DNA from: FEN-1219 sp035644475
GTDB taxonomy: Bacteria > Pseudomonadota > Gammaproteobacteria > Steroidobacterales > Rariloculaceae
Reading direction: 5' to 3'
Length of the DNA: 64,000 bases
Assembly: GCA_035644475.1 (NCBI GenBank)
Contig: DASQOL010000146.1
Span: 1 to 64,000, forward strand
Both the position numbers and the translations under genes were made by a program. The notes below the pieces were generated by a model. That model was not told where the DNA came from. It saw only the letters and a program-made list of their open reading frames with translations, and did no database searches. Numbering within the stretch: the stretch's first letter is position 1; every line of letters begins with the position of its first letter. This document shows positions 52,349 to 63,686 of the stretch, piece after piece.

Positions 52349-53536
52349 TCAGCCGGCGGGCGGCTTCAGCAGGTCGGACATACGGCGCGTCATCTGGTCG
52401 TATTGGAACGCCGCGATCTTGTAGCGCCAGCCGGCCGTGCGTTTGTTGATCTGCTCGACCTCGGCGGCACGCTCGGCGGCGCTCGCCGCAGGCGCGGCGG
52501 CGGCCGCCGGCTCGGCCGCGGGCGGGTTCGCCTCCGGAGGCAGGTTCGGATCCGCCGCCGGGGCCGGTGTTCCGGCGGCCGGCGCGAACCGCGCGGCCTG
52601 GTCCGCGTCGAAGCGTGCCGCGACGGTGATCCAAGCGCTGTCGTCCTGCTTCGTGCCCGTGACGTCGAGGATGAGCCCGTCGAAGGTCCGGAACTCGACA
52701 CGGATGGGTTTGCCGGCGGCGGCCAGCGTGTCGGCTGGTGCCGGCTTGTCGGCTGACGCCGGCTTGTCGGCTGACGCCGCCGCCGGGGGGGCCGGCTGCA
52801 CGTCTTCCAAATTGAGCTCGCGCAGCGCGTTGGCCGAGACGTTGGCGACGCCGGGATAGAGGAGCTCGCGGCCCTTCGGCACGCCCGCAACGTCGTAGTT
52901 CTGGAGCCTGGCAGTGGGCTTCGAGATCGTGATCGTCTCGCCGTCCGGGTGCTTGATCGTGACCTGCTGCACGCGCTCGCTGTTGACGTCGATGATCGTC
53001 GGCGCGAGCCACTGGCCTGTGCCGTGCGGGAAGTTGGGGTCGTGATCGAGCAGATAGCTCTGTTCATCGCCCGCGCGGCGCGCATAGCGGTACTTGCTGC
53101 CCTGGGCGTCGCCCAAGATCACGGTCGGCAGCGCCTTGCCCGCGGCCGTGAACGACACCGCGATGCCGGTCGCGGTCGGCGCCGAGACGTCGACGACGCC
53201 GAGCCGGTCGTAGAGCTCGGGTGTCGCGGTCTTCTGCTCGAGGATCTTGGCTTCCGCGAGTGCGCGCAGTTGCTGCCGCAGCTTCGCGACGTCGGCCGGG
53301 TAGTTGTTCTTCTCGACGACCACCCACGCGCCGTCGCGGCGCTCGAGCGTCGCGACCGCCTCGTTGCCGGCCTTCACGAGCGCCACGCGCTCGAGATCGT
53401 TGAGCGCGGACTCGAGGCCCGGCACGAATGCCGACCCCTGAGCCGTGCTCGGCGCGCGGCTGCGCTGCGCCACGACCACGACCACGCCCAGCAAGACGAA
53501 CGCGGCAAGCAGAATCAGCAGATTGCGCTGGCTCAT
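52349..53536 (-). CDS. DUF4340 protein, partner of a Gld-type ABC system
   Basis: 395 residues from ATG 53536, overlapping the GldG-like gene end (ATGA). One N-terminal membrane helix (LLILLAAFVLLGVVVVV), then repeated beta-rich modules with VALVKAGNEAVATLERRDGAWVV and WVAPTIID-like WLAPTIIDVNSERVQQVTI, the DUF4340 pattern. A proline/alanine-rich C-terminal stretch is present. It is probably periplasm-facing. Confidence 0.82.
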   Translation of the reverse strand: MSQRNLLILLAAFVLLGVVVVVAQRSRAPSTAQGSAFVPGLESALNDLERVALVKAGNEAVATLERRDGAWVVVEKNNYPADVAKLRQQLRALAEAKILEQKTATPELYDRLGVVDVSAPTATGIAVSFTAAGKALPTVILGDAQGSKYRYARRAGDEQSYLLDHDPNFPHGTGQWLAPTIIDVNSERVQQVTIKHPDGETITISKPTARLQNYDVAGVPKGRELLYPGVANVSANALRELNLEDVQPAPPAAASADKPASADKPAPADTLAAAGKPIRVEFRTFDGLILDVTGTKQDDSAWITVAARFDADQAARFAPAAGTPAPAADPNLPPEANPPAAEPAAAAAPAASAAERAAEVEQINKRTAGWRYKIAAFQYDQMTRRMSDLLKPPAG

Positions 53537-55443
53537 CGTGGGGCCGCCTTCCTGCCGCGCCGCCAAACCACGATGCCGAGCGCGATCCCGGTCAAGAGCA
53601 ACGGCCAGACGAGCACGTTCAAGATTTTGAGCGTGGTGCCGAGGTTGTCGATGTCGCGGTCCAGGTCGCGCCGGACCGTGCGCAGCTCCCCGCGGATCCG
53701 GACTTGCTCGTCCAAGAAGCGCTGGATCTCGGTCTGCTGCTCGGGGCTCATCAGCAGCGAGCTTTGGTCCTTGCGGGCCGACTGCAGCTCGCCCAACTTC
53801 TGCTCGGTTTCGCTGAGCTCGGCTTGCAGCTGCTTCTCGGTGTCGCTGAAGCGCGCGTCCGCGTCGCGCTGCAGCTTCTCGACCCTCGTGAACGGCCGCG
53901 TGAAGGTGGCGCGACTCCGCAGACCGATGAGGTCGGCGCTGCCCGACAGATTGTCGAGCGCGCCGAATACGAAGTCGCCGTTATTGGCGAACGCGCTCAC
54001 GATCCGCTGCCCGAGGAAGCTCTGGGCCTGCGCCCAGAGCCGATCGCTCAACATGTCCACGTCGCCGACGAGCACGATGCTGGCGTTCTCCGTGGAGGCG
54101 ATGTGCTGCGACGCGAGCGCCGTATCGACGGGCGCGTCACGCCCTTCCGGCTTCTCCGCCTTCGGGGGGCCGTCGGGATAGGCGCTCTTGAGCGCCCCCT
54201 CGAGCCGCGCGGCGAGCACGTACTGCGTGCCGGTGGGCTTGAAGCCGGTCAGGAGCTCGGCCGGGTCGGGCAGGAACTGAAAGCGGTCGCTGGTGAGGAT
54301 CGCCGCCTCGTTGCTCGACCGGAGCAGCGGCGTGAGCTTGGCCGTGGCGCCGTCTTCGAGAGTGAAGTGGCCGGCGACGTCGAGATTGACCGTCTCCACG
54401 CCGGACGTGAGCACGTCCTCCTGGCTCATGGCTTCCTTGTCGAGCCCGATGATCCCCAGGTGGCGGACGGCGCCGCCTTGGCCGGCGCGAATCCTGAGCG
54501 CGTAGCGGCTATCGGCGACGACCTCGGTGGGCGAGAACTTCACGCCCCACGCCGCGAGCAGCGGCTCGAGCGTCGAGCTCGGCGCCGGCGTTCCGAATTG
54601 GGGTTGGCCCCCGGCCGCCATGATCTCCGCGAATGGATCGAGGAAGATCAGCGCCCGGCCGCCGCGCATCACGAATTGGTCGATCGCATAGAGCGTCGAG
54701 GGCTCGAGGTCGGCCGGTTGCACGATCCACAGCACGTTGATGTCGTCGTCGACGCGCAGCGTGCTCGGCTGCAGCGCGCGGATCTCGAACAGCTGTCGCG
54801 CCTGCTCCGCGACGATCCACGGCTGGGTCGGCTGCTGCGTTTGCGGGTCGAAGCTGCCGCTCATGGGCGCGCCCGACAAGAGACCGATGACGGTCTTGTT
54901 CGGATGCGCGAGGTTGTAGACGAGCTTCGCCAGGTCGTACTCGAGGAATTGCTCCTTCGGCGGGCGCTCCGGTGAATCCGGCAAGAACAGCGGGATGACG
55001 TCGCTCTTGCCGATGCTGTTCGTGCCGGCGAGGCCGAAATACACGGGCTGATCCATCGTGCCGATGTTCGTGACGCCGAACTGCTCGGCACGGTCCTCCT
55101 CCTCGGAGAAGGGCACCGGATCCAGCACGTGCAGCAGGAGCTTGCCGTCGGGAGCGTGCGCGACGAGCTCGTCCAGCATCTCGCGAACCCGGGTCTCGTA
55201 AGTGCGCAGCTGCGGGGAGCTCTTCGTCGCCTCGTCGGAGAAGAACAGATAAAGATTGATCGGCTCGGCGATGTTTTGCAGCACCGAACGCGTGCCCGGC
55301 GCCAGCGTGTAGAGCTTGTTCTGCGTGAGGTCGATTCGAAACCCGCGCAGCAGCGTATTGCTGGCCATCACCGCCGCGAAGAACGCGAGCAGCAGAATCA
55401 CCAACGTCAAAGCCCCGAGCGTATGTCTCGATCGCGTGCTCAT
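53533..55443 (-). CDS. GldG-like ABC auxiliary membrane protein
   Basis: 636 residues. A membrane helix at each end (about 10-30 and 607-630) brackets a large extracytoplasmic domain with NTLLRGFRIDLTQNKLYTLAPGTRSVL at the start, typical of GldG/DUF4350-like proteins, and a long coiled coil near the end (about 505-600). In gliding Bacteroidetes GldA, GldF and GldG form an ABC complex. Here the role is unknown. Confidence 0.85.
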   Translation of the reverse strand: MSTRSRHTLGALTLVILLLAFFAAVMASNTLLRGFRIDLTQNKLYTLAPGTRSVLQNIAEPINLYLFFSDEATKSSPQLRTYETRVREMLDELVAHAPDGKLLLHVLDPVPFSEEEDRAEQFGVTNIGTMDQPVYFGLAGTNSIGKSDVIPLFLPDSPERPPKEQFLEYDLAKLVYNLAHPNKTVIGLLSGAPMSGSFDPQTQQPTQPWIVAEQARQLFEIRALQPSTLRVDDDINVLWIVQPADLEPSTLYAIDQFVMRGGRALIFLDPFAEIMAAGGQPQFGTPAPSSTLEPLLAAWGVKFSPTEVVADSRYALRIRAGQGGAVRHLGIIGLDKEAMSQEDVLTSGVETVNLDVAGHFTLEDGATAKLTPLLRSSNEAAILTSDRFQFLPDPAELLTGFKPTGTQYVLAARLEGALKSAYPDGPPKAEKPEGRDAPVDTALASQHIASTENASIVLVGDVDMLSDRLWAQAQSFLGQRIVSAFANNGDFVFGALDNLSGSADLIGLRSRATFTRPFTRVEKLQRDADARFSDTEKQLQAELSETEQKLGELQSARKDQSSLLMSPEQQTEIQRFLDEQVRIRGELRTVRRDLDRDIDNLGTTLKILNVLVWPLLLTGIALGIVVWRRGRKAAPR

Positions 55444-55447
55444 CGGG

Positions 55448-56182
55448 TCAGTCCGCCTTCTTGAGGTGCAAGACGATCGTGTTCGCGTAGAGGCAGGTGG
55501 CGATCAACAACCCGAAGTAGACGAGGTCGCGCAGATCGATGACGCCCTTGCTGATGGTGTTCTCGAAGTGCGTGAGAAAGCCGAAGCTAGCGACCGCGTC
55601 GCGGAACCACTGCGGCAACAGCGATAGCAGGTTGAGCACCGGATCGTATCCGGCGACCGTGAACACGAGCGCGAGCAAGACCGAGATGATGAACGCGATG
55701 ACCTGGTTCTTCGTGGTCGCCGAGATCAGCGACCCGAGCGCGAGGTACGAGCCCGCCATCAGGAAGCTCCCGATGTACGTCGCGAAGATCACGCCGTTGT
55801 CCGGGTCGCCGAGGTACGTGACGGTGATCCAAATCGGAAACGTGAGCGCGATCGCGATCCCGGTGAACGCCCACGCCGCGAGGAACTTGCCGAGCACCGC
55901 TTGCCAGATCTCGATCGGCAAGGTGAACAGCAGCTCGATGCTGCCGGATTTCCGCTCCTCCGCCCACAGCCGCATGCTGAGCGCGGGCACCAGAATCAGG
56001 AACAGCCAGGGATGCCACCTGAAGAACGGCTGCAGGTCGGCGAGTCGACGCTCATAGAGAAAGCCGAAGAAGAACGTGAACCAGCCCGACGCCACCAGGA
56101 AGATCACGATGAAGACATAGGCGATCGGCGTCGAGAAGTAGCTGCCGAGCTCGCGCTTGAATACGGTGACGACGGACTTCAT
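55448..56182 (-). CDS. GldF-like ABC-2 permease
   Basis: 244 residues from ATG 56182. Six membrane segments, starting MKSVVTVFKRELGSYFSTPIAYVF and containing the LPALSMRLWAEERKSGSIELLFTLP-like region VPALSMRLWAEERKSGSIELL, diagnostic of GldF-type permeases. It overlaps the ATPase gene by 4 bases. Confidence 0.88.
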   Translation of the reverse strand: MKSVVTVFKRELGSYFSTPIAYVFIVIFLVASGWFTFFFGFLYERRLADLQPFFRWHPWLFLILVPALSMRLWAEERKSGSIELLFTLPIEIWQAVLGKFLAAWAFTGIAIALTFPIWITVTYLGDPDNGVIFATYIGSFLMAGSYLALGSLISATTKNQVIAFIISVLLALVFTVAGYDPVLNLLSLLPQWFRDAVASFGFLTHFENTISKGVIDLRDLVYFGLLIATCLYANTIVLHLKKAD

Positions 56183-57114
56183 GCCGCGGCTCCGCCGGTG
56201 ATGGACCGGAACACCTCGTCGAGCCGACCCGACTCGAGGTGCAGCTCGGCGAGCTCCCAGCGCTGCTTCTCCGCGAGCGCGTTGATCGGCGCGAGCGGCA
56301 GCTTGCCGCGTGCGGGGAAGGCGGTGATGCGGCCGGTGTTCTCGTCGAGCTCGGTGCTCTCGACCTCGCTCAAATCTTCGATCGCTTTGCGCGCCGCCGA
56401 CACCAGGTCGGGCTTCGCGAGCTTGAGGGACACCGCGTTGTGGAACCGCGAGCGCGCCTCGAGCCCGTGCGGCGTGTCGTCCGCGAGGATCTTGCCGCGG
56501 GCGATGATGATCGCGCGGTTGCACACGGCCTCGACCTCTTCGAGCAGGTGGGTCGAAATCACGATGATCTTGTTCGGCGCCATGCGCCGAATCAGCTCGC
56601 GAACCTCGTGCTTCTGATTGGGATCGAGGCCGTCAGTCGGCTCGTCGAGGACGAGGACCTCGGGGTCGTGCACGATCGCCTGGGCGAGGCCCACGCGCCG
56701 GCGATAGCCCTTGGACAACGTATCGATCGTCTGGTCGAGGACGTTCTCGAGATGCAGCAGCGCGTACACCTCGTCCAGACGCTGCCGGCGTTTCTCGACG
56801 GGAATGCCGCGGGCCGCGGCGACGAACTCCAGGAACGAGCGCGGCGTCATCTCGGGATAGCTCGGCGCGCCCTCGGGCAAGTAACCCACCCGGCGCTTGG
56901 CCTCGACGCCTTGCGATTCGACGTCGAAGCCGCAAACGAGCGCGCGCCCCGAGGTGGCGGGCACGAAGCCGGCGACGATTCGCATCGTCGTGGTCTTGCC
57001 GGCGCCATTCGGCCCCAGAAAGCCGAGCACCTCGCCCGGTTGCACGCGGAAGCTCAAGTCGTCGACGGCGCGTAGTCGCCCGTACTGCTTGGTAAGGCCC
57101 TGGCACTCGATCAT
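56179..57114 (-). CDS. GldA-like ABC ATPase
   Basis: 311 residues: Walker A GPNGAGKTT, signature LSKGYRRRVGLAQ (LSKGY variant of LSGGQ common in this group), Walker B VLVLDEPTDGLD and switch STHLLEEVE. It heads the four-gene operon gldA-gldF-gldG-DUF4340. Confidence 0.9.
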   Translation of the reverse strand: MIECQGLTKQYGRLRAVDDLSFRVQPGEVLGFLGPNGAGKTTTMRIVAGFVPATSGRALVCGFDVESQGVEAKRRVGYLPEGAPSYPEMTPRSFLEFVAAARGIPVEKRRQRLDEVYALLHLENVLDQTIDTLSKGYRRRVGLAQAIVHDPEVLVLDEPTDGLDPNQKHEVRELIRRMAPNKIIVISTHLLEEVEAVCNRAIIIARGKILADDTPHGLEARSRFHNAVSLKLAKPDLVSAARKAIEDLSEVESTELDENTGRITAFPARGKLPLAPINALAEKQRWELAELHLESGRLDEVFRSITGGAAA

Positions 57115-57460
57115 TTGATATTAGCGGCGGATCAAAAGGTTGAGCAGGTCGCGTCGCGGCGCACAATTCTGCATATTGCGATTTTTCGTTTCAAGCCGTT
57201 CGTCGAGCCGCCGCGTTGACCTCATCGACATCGACCTTGCCGGCGAGTTCCGCATCGGGGCTCCGATAGCAGGAGGCGCGCGGTGGTGACAAAGCTCGGT
57301 TTGCGCATGGATCCTCTCGTCGAGCGTTAGAGACTTCAGTCGCGAATGCGGGCCGTGCCGGCGTCGACGACGCCTGTGGCGCGCTTGCCCGTTGAGATGG
57401 CATCCTCGCCCCGAGGGAGTATAGGCCGGTCCGCGAAGAAAGCCCGAGGAGACGCGAGGT
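57115..57460. other. Intergenic region between the ABC operon and pip
   Basis: A 346-base divergent gap. It contains an AT-richer stretch (TTCTGCATATTGCGATTTTTCG, about 57169-57190) on the ABC-operon side and a GTATAGG near 57419 on the pip side that may be promoter elements. Short frames can be read on both strands but none has convincing coding character. No tRNA, repeat or clear terminator was seen. Confidence 0.4.
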
Positions 57461-58420
57461 TTGAAACGTGAGCTGTATCCACCGATCGAGCCGTTCGACC
57501 GCGGAACGCTGCAGGTCGACGGCGGCCACGCGATCTACTACGAGCAGTCGGGGAATCCCACGGGTAAGCCGGCGGTGTTCGTGCACGGCGGTCCCGGCGG
57601 CGGCGGCGACGTCAATGCCCGGCGCTTCTTCGATCCGCGCGCGTACCGGATCGTCGCGTTCGATCAACGGGGCTCGGGCCGGAGCAAGCCGCGCGCCTCG
57701 CTCGAGGCGAATACGACGTGGCACCTCGTCGCCGACATGGAGCGACTGCGCGAGCGCCTCGGCATCGAGCGTTGGCTCGTGTTCGGCGGCTCGTGGGGGA
57801 GCACGCTCGCGCTCGCCTATTCGCAGCGGTATCCGCGGGCCGTCAGCGAGCTCGTGCTGCGTGGAGTCTTCCTGCTACGCCGCTGGGAGCTCGAATGGTT
57901 CTACCAGTGTGGCGCGAGCCGGCTGTTCCCGGAGCTCTGGCAGCAGTTTCTCGCGCCGATCCCCGAGGACGAGCGCGGCGATTTGCTCGCCGCCTATCAC
58001 CGCCGCTTGGTCGGCGCCGACGCGCGCGAGCAGCTGGAGGCGGCGCGCGCGTGGTCGATCTGGGAAGGCGCCACGAGCTCGCTGTGGCCGAATTCGGAGC
58101 GCGCGAGCCAATTCGGCTCGCCCGAGTTCGCGCTTGCGTTCGCGCGCATCGAGGCGCACTACTTCGTCAACCGAGGCTTCTTCGAGAGCGAGGACCAATT
58201 GCTGCGCGGCGTCGACCTCATTCGCCCGATTCCGGCAGTGATCGTCCAAGGCCGCTACGACGTCGTCTGTCCGCCGCAGACCGCTTGGGAGCTCCACGAG
58301 CGCTGGCCCGAGGCGGACTTTCGCGTGGTGGGCGACGCCGGCCACTCGGCCTACGAGCCGGGCAACACGTCCGAGCTCGTGGCTGCGACGGATCGGTTCG
58401 CGGCGGACCGCGCCCGATGA
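57461..58420 (+). CDS. pip: Proline iminopeptidase
   Basis: 319 residues from TTG 57461 (GAGGAGACGCGAGG upstream). HGGPGGG (oxyanion loop), AFDQRGSGRS, nucleophile elbow GGSWGSTLAL, acid GRYDVVCP and histidine GDAGHSAYEP complete an alpha/beta-hydrolase of peptidase family S33. It releases N-terminal proline from peptides, fitting the peptide importers earlier in the window. Confidence 0.94.
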   Translation: MKRELYPPIEPFDRGTLQVDGGHAIYYEQSGNPTGKPAVFVHGGPGGGGDVNARRFFDPRAYRIVAFDQRGSGRSKPRASLEANTTWHLVADMERLRERLGIERWLVFGGSWGSTLALAYSQRYPRAVSELVLRGVFLLRRWELEWFYQCGASRLFPELWQQFLAPIPEDERGDLLAAYHRRLVGADAREQLEAARAWSIWEGATSSLWPNSERASQFGSPEFALAFARIEAHYFVNRGFFESEDQLLRGVDLIRPIPAVIVQGRYDVVCPPQTAWELHERWPEADFRVVGDAGHSAYEPGNTSELVAATDRFAADRAR

Positions 58421-58427
58421 GCCCCCC

Positions 58428-59765
58428 ATGAGCACGCTGGCGCTGATCAACGCGCGGCTCGTGAACGAAGGGCGGATCGTCGACGCCGACGTGTTGATCC
58501 GCGGCGAGCGAATCGAGCGTGTCGGCGCGGGAGCACTGCCTCCTGGCGCCGCCGTCGTGGATCTCGCGGGGAAGCACTTGCTGCCGGGCCTCATCGACGA
58601 CCAGGTCCACTGCCGCGAGCCGGGCCTCACTCACAAGGCCACGCTCGCGACGGAGTCGCTCGCCGCTATCTGCGGCGGCGTCACGAGCTTCCTCGACATG
58701 CCGAACACTCGGCCGCCGACGGCCGACAGGGCGCTGCTCGCCGCCAAGCGCGCGATCGCCGCCGCCACCTGCTACGCGAACTACGGTTTCTACCTCGGAG
58801 CGACCAACGACAATCTCGAGGAGATCAAGGCCGTCGGCCCCGACGACGCGTGCGGAATCAAGGTCTTCATGGGCGCGTCGACGGGCAACATGCTCGTCGA
58901 CGACCCGGGCACGCTCGAGGAGATTTTCGCCGGGGCGCACTTGCCGATCGCGACGCACTGCGAGGACTCGCCCCTCATCTGGGAAAACGAGCGCCGGTTC
59001 CGCGAGCGCTACGGCGACAACGTGCCCATCGAAGCGCACCCGCTGATTCGTTCGGCCGAGGCTTGCTACAAGTCGTCGTCGCTCGCCGTCGATCTCGCGC
59101 GCCGGCACGGTACCAGACTGCACGTCTTGCATCTCAGCACGGCGCGCGAGCTCGACCTCTTCGAGGCCGGCCCGATCGCGGGCAAACGCATCACGGCAGA
59201 GGTCTGCGCCCACCACCTGTGGTTCGAGCAGTCGAGCTACGCGACCCTCGGGGCCAAGATCAAGTGCAACCCGGCGATCAAGACGGCTGCGGATCGTGAA
59301 GCGTTGCGAGCCGCCGTGCGCGACGGCGTGATCGACGTGATCGCCACCGACCACGCGCCGCACACGCTCGAGGAGAAGGCGCGCCCCTACTTCGAGTCGC
59401 CGTCCGGGCTGCCCTTGGTGCAGCACTCGCTGCTGATGCTGCTCGAGCAGCACCGCGACGGGCTCTTCAGCTTGGAGCAGATCGTGGAGAAGACGGCGCA
59501 CAACCCCGCGGTGCTGTTCGGCATCGTGGATCGCGGTTTCGTTCGCGAGGGCCACTACGCCGATCTCGTCGCGGTCGATCTCGGCGGGACCACGCGCGTC
59601 GACGCGGCCCAGGTGCGCTACAAGTGCGGCTGGTCGCCGCTCGAGGGCACGGAGTTTCATGCGGCGGTCGATTTGACGGTGCAGAACGGCGCGATCGTTT
59701 ACCGCGAGGGCGCCCCGACCGGTGTCCGGGCGGCTCAAGCGCTGAAGTTCCGCGGCCGGGAGTGA
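58428..59765 (+). CDS. pyrC: Dihydroorotase (xanthomonad/Bacteroidetes type)
   Basis: 445 residues. Amidohydrolase fold with DDQVHCREPGLTHK, GVKVFMG-like GIKVFMGASTGNML (metal-bridging lysine), HCED, HVLHLSTA and IATDHAPHT. The first metal histidine of the usual HxH motif is glutamine (Q59), followed by H61. The same DDQVH is found in this enzyme branch as I remember it, so it is a family variant and not damage. It converts carbamoyl-aspartate to dihydroorotate for pyrimidines. Confidence 0.92.
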   Translation: MSTLALINARLVNEGRIVDADVLIRGERIERVGAGALPPGAAVVDLAGKHLLPGLIDDQVHCREPGLTHKATLATESLAAICGGVTSFLDMPNTRPPTADRALLAAKRAIAAATCYANYGFYLGATNDNLEEIKAVGPDDACGIKVFMGASTGNMLVDDPGTLEEIFAGAHLPIATHCEDSPLIWENERRFRERYGDNVPIEAHPLIRSAEACYKSSSLAVDLARRHGTRLHVLHLSTARELDLFEAGPIAGKRITAEVCAHHLWFEQSSYATLGAKIKCNPAIKTAADREALRAAVRDGVIDVIATDHAPHTLEEKARPYFESPSGLPLVQHSLLMLLEQHRDGLFSLEQIVEKTAHNPAVLFGIVDRGFVREGHYADLVAVDLGGTTRVDAAQVRYKCGWSPLEGTEFHAAVDLTVQNGAIVYREGAPTGVRAAQALKFRGRE

Positions 59766-59832
59766 CCCTTACGCAGTCCGGAGGTGATGCATTACCTTGC
59801 CGGCATTGCGTCCCTATGCTGGACTGTTTCGT

Positions 59833-60705
59833 ATGAACCGGGGCCGTTCCAGCGTCATGGCGCTCGCCGCGATCGTCGTTGCCGGCGCGTTGGCCGCTTG
59901 TGAGCGCTCGTCCCCGCCGACGCCCGGCGCAGCGGCCGTCGAGCAGCGCCGCGCCGCGCCGACGCCGCGGCTCGAGGCCCCGGCACGGGCCGCCGTGCTG
60001 GAGCAGCAGCTCGCCTACGGCGAGGCCAAGAGCCGAAATCTCGTGGGCTTTTTGGCGATGCCGGCCGACGCCGCCGAGCCGCTGCCCGCGGTGATCGTGA
60101 TCCACGAATGGTGGGGCCTCAACAACGAGATCAAGACGCTCACGCGCCGGCTCGCCGCAGAGGGTTACGTGGCGCTCGCGGTCGACCTGTATGGTGGCGC
60201 CACAGCGACGACGCCCGCTGACGCGGAGAAGCTGATGACAGGGGTCTTCACCGATCCCGAAGCCGCACGCGCCAACGTGCGCCAAGCCTACGAATACCTC
60301 GAGAAGTATGCGTTTGCGCCGCGGATTGGCAGCATCGGCTGGGCGTTCGGCGGGAGCTGGTCGTTGGAGGCGGCGTTGCTGCTGCCGAATCAGCTCGACG
60401 CGACGGTGACCTACTACGGCCCGCTCGTGACGGATGCGGCGAAGCTGCAGCCCATCGACGCTCCGATCCTCGGCCTGTACGGAGCCTTGGACGAGAGCAT
60501 CCCGGCGCGCGACGTCATCGCCTTCCGGGCGCTCCTCACCAATCAGCTGCACAAGAACGCGAAGATCGTGATCTATCCGAACGCCAGGCACGCGTTCGCC
60601 AGCGTTGGGGACGGAGATTACAACGCGGAAGCCGCGGCGCAGGCTTGGAGCGAAACGCTCGCGTTCCTGAACGAGAACCTGAAGCTGAAGGCGGCGCGGC
60701 CCTAG
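59833..60705 (+). CDS. Dienelactone-hydrolase-like lipoprotein lacking the cysteine nucleophile
   Basis: 290 residues from ATG 59833, giving a lipoprotein signal ending LAAC (Cys23). The dienelactone hydrolase domain shows VIHEWWGLNNEI, YVALAVDLYGG, acid LYGALDESIP (D220) and histidine NARHAF (H253), but the nucleophile elbow reads GWAFGG (A171) in place of G-x-C-x-G-G. The fold appears intact, yet classic catalysis is unlikely. It may be a binding or stress-related pseudoenzyme. Confidence 0.85.
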   Translation: MNRGRSSVMALAAIVVAGALAACERSSPPTPGAAAVEQRRAAPTPRLEAPARAAVLEQQLAYGEAKSRNLVGFLAMPADAAEPLPAVIVIHEWWGLNNEIKTLTRRLAAEGYVALAVDLYGGATATTPADAEKLMTGVFTDPEAARANVRQAYEYLEKYAFAPRIGSIGWAFGGSWSLEAALLLPNQLDATVTYYGPLVTDAAKLQPIDAPILGLYGALDESIPARDVIAFRALLTNQLHKNAKIVIYPNARHAFASVGDGDYNAEAAAQAWSETLAFLNENLKLKAARP

Positions 60706-60827
60706 GCGTGGCGGCGAAAAAAAAGAGGGCCGGGTGCAAGAACGTCCATATTCTTCAGTGCGAAGACATGTCCCTGTTCGCTGCCGGAAACCCCGGCCCC
60801 CCGAGTGACGGCCGTCCGACTCGGCCC

Positions 60828-60865
60828 AGCGGACCTCCACGGGGGGAGGAGTGGGGTCCGCTTTT
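60828..60865 (+). terminator. Intrinsic terminator after the dienelactone-hydrolase-like gene
   Basis: AGCGGACC (60828-60835) pairs with GGTCCGCT (60855-60862) and is followed directly by a T run. It lies between two convergent genes. Confidence 0.65.
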
Positions 60866-60877
60866 CCTGACTACCGC

Positions 60878-61156
60878 TTAGCCTCGCGCGTGCAGCTCGC
60901 TGCTTGCGACCTCGAGCTTCGGCGCGGTAGCGCGCCTGAGATCCGCATCGACGGTCACCTTGATTTGCTCGCTAACCGCGCGCATGTAGCTCTCGACCTC
61001 GGCCCGATACGCCGCCGGCGTTGCTCTCACGCCGATGGTCGCTGCGGTTCCGTAAACAACTAACTCTTCGGTGGCTGAGGCCTGCTGAGCGAGCAGGCCG
61101 GCCGCCAGTCCGACGACCAGGGTTGCACCTGGGGTCAGAAATTTGCGTGTGGCCAT
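60878..61156 (-). CDS. Small exported hypothetical protein
   Basis: 92 residues: a signal peptide (LVVGLAAGLLAQQASA) followed by a short mature part EELVVYGTAATIGVRATPAAYRAEVESYMRAVSEQIKVTVDADLRRATAPK. One helix and a few strands, no cysteines. The family is unknown to me. Confidence 0.6.
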   Translation of the reverse strand: MATRKFLTPGATLVVGLAAGLLAQQASATEELVVYGTAATIGVRATPAAYRAEVESYMRAVSEQIKVTVDADLRRATAPKLEVASSELHARG

Positions 61157-61292
61157 ACTCTCATCCTTTCGTTACGATTTTCCGACAACCCGATCTTCAA
61201 TCGACCGGAAATCACTTGCAGCTACATATGCACGGTACGTGCCAATTGCAAGACATAGTCAAAACAACGAGTTACATCACATATACAGCTCT

Positions 61293-61343
61293 CGGTATTC
61301 CGTGAATTACGGATTTCCGTTGTCATAGCCTACGGTATTCCGT
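61293..61343. promoter_or_regulatory. Repeated CGGTATTCCGT sites upstream of the sigma-54 regulator
   Basis: CGGTATTCCGT occurs at 61293-61303 and 61333-61343, exactly 40 bases (about four helical turns) apart, and the first copy extends into ATTCCGT-GAATT-ACGGAT. The last copy ends 11 bases before the regulator's ATG. The sites suit cooperative binding, plausibly autoregulation. Confidence 0.6.
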
Positions 61344-61354
61344 AAACTAGCCGC

Positions 61355-63178
<1,824 letters not shown>

Positions 63179-63320
63179 CGCATTCGGTGATCCGTCAAAC
63201 GGTTGCGCGGCTAAGGTGACCCTGGTATACACGTTGACGATCCCCGTAGGACCGTGTGCCCAGAAACAAAGGGCGATTCCTAAGGGGCGCCACACAAACC
63301 TAGAACAACAAGGCCCCGAC

Positions 63321-63686
63321 ATGTCGCAGCTGGCCGAGCGATTCGCCGAAGCGGTTCGGACTCTCGTGAGCGACGGACCGATCAAGCAGCGCCTGAGTCG
63401 CGCGTATACCGAGAACCTCGAGGGACTCGACCAGGCGGAGTTGCCCGCCGGCGTTCGCCGGGAGTTCAGCGACCTCGAGGCCGCCTTGAGCCGCATCGCT
63501 CCCGTGGGCAACGAGACCCGCGTGCGCGCCAACGTGCAGAAGATGTCGCCGGCGGAAGCCGGCGATCACGCGAGCACCATCGTCAAGCTTTACGTCGAGC
63601 TCATGGGCCAAGCGGGCCGCGCCGAGCCCCTCAAGGTTGTCACGACTTCCAAGAAGACCCCGCGCTACCTCGCAAGTCGCTCCTGA
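63321..63686 (+). CDS. Hypothetical protein (121 aa)
   Basis: ATG 63321 is chosen; the frame is open upstream without coding character. Helical and charged: LAERFAEAVRTLVSDGPIKQRLSRAYTENLEGL and HASTIVKLYVELMGQAGRAEPLKVV. No membrane segment or known domain. The next gene begins at its stop codon, so the two are coupled. Confidence 0.6.
   Translation: MSQLAERFAEAVRTLVSDGPIKQRLSRAYTENLEGLDQAELPAGVRREFSDLEAALSRIAPVGNETRVRANVQKMSPAEAGDHASTIVKLYVELMGQAGRAEPLKVVTTSKKTPRYLASRS

Noticed and set aside
57191..57724. Open frame on the minus strand between gldA and pip
   Set aside because: Most of it is antisense to pip and has shadow-frame composition; no ribosome site or known motif.
58599..58611. 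Dihydroorotase with glutamine in place of the first metal histidine (Q59)
   Set aside because: The DDQVH form is, as I recall, normal in the xanthomonad/Bacteroidetes branch of this enzyme, and the other metal residues are present.
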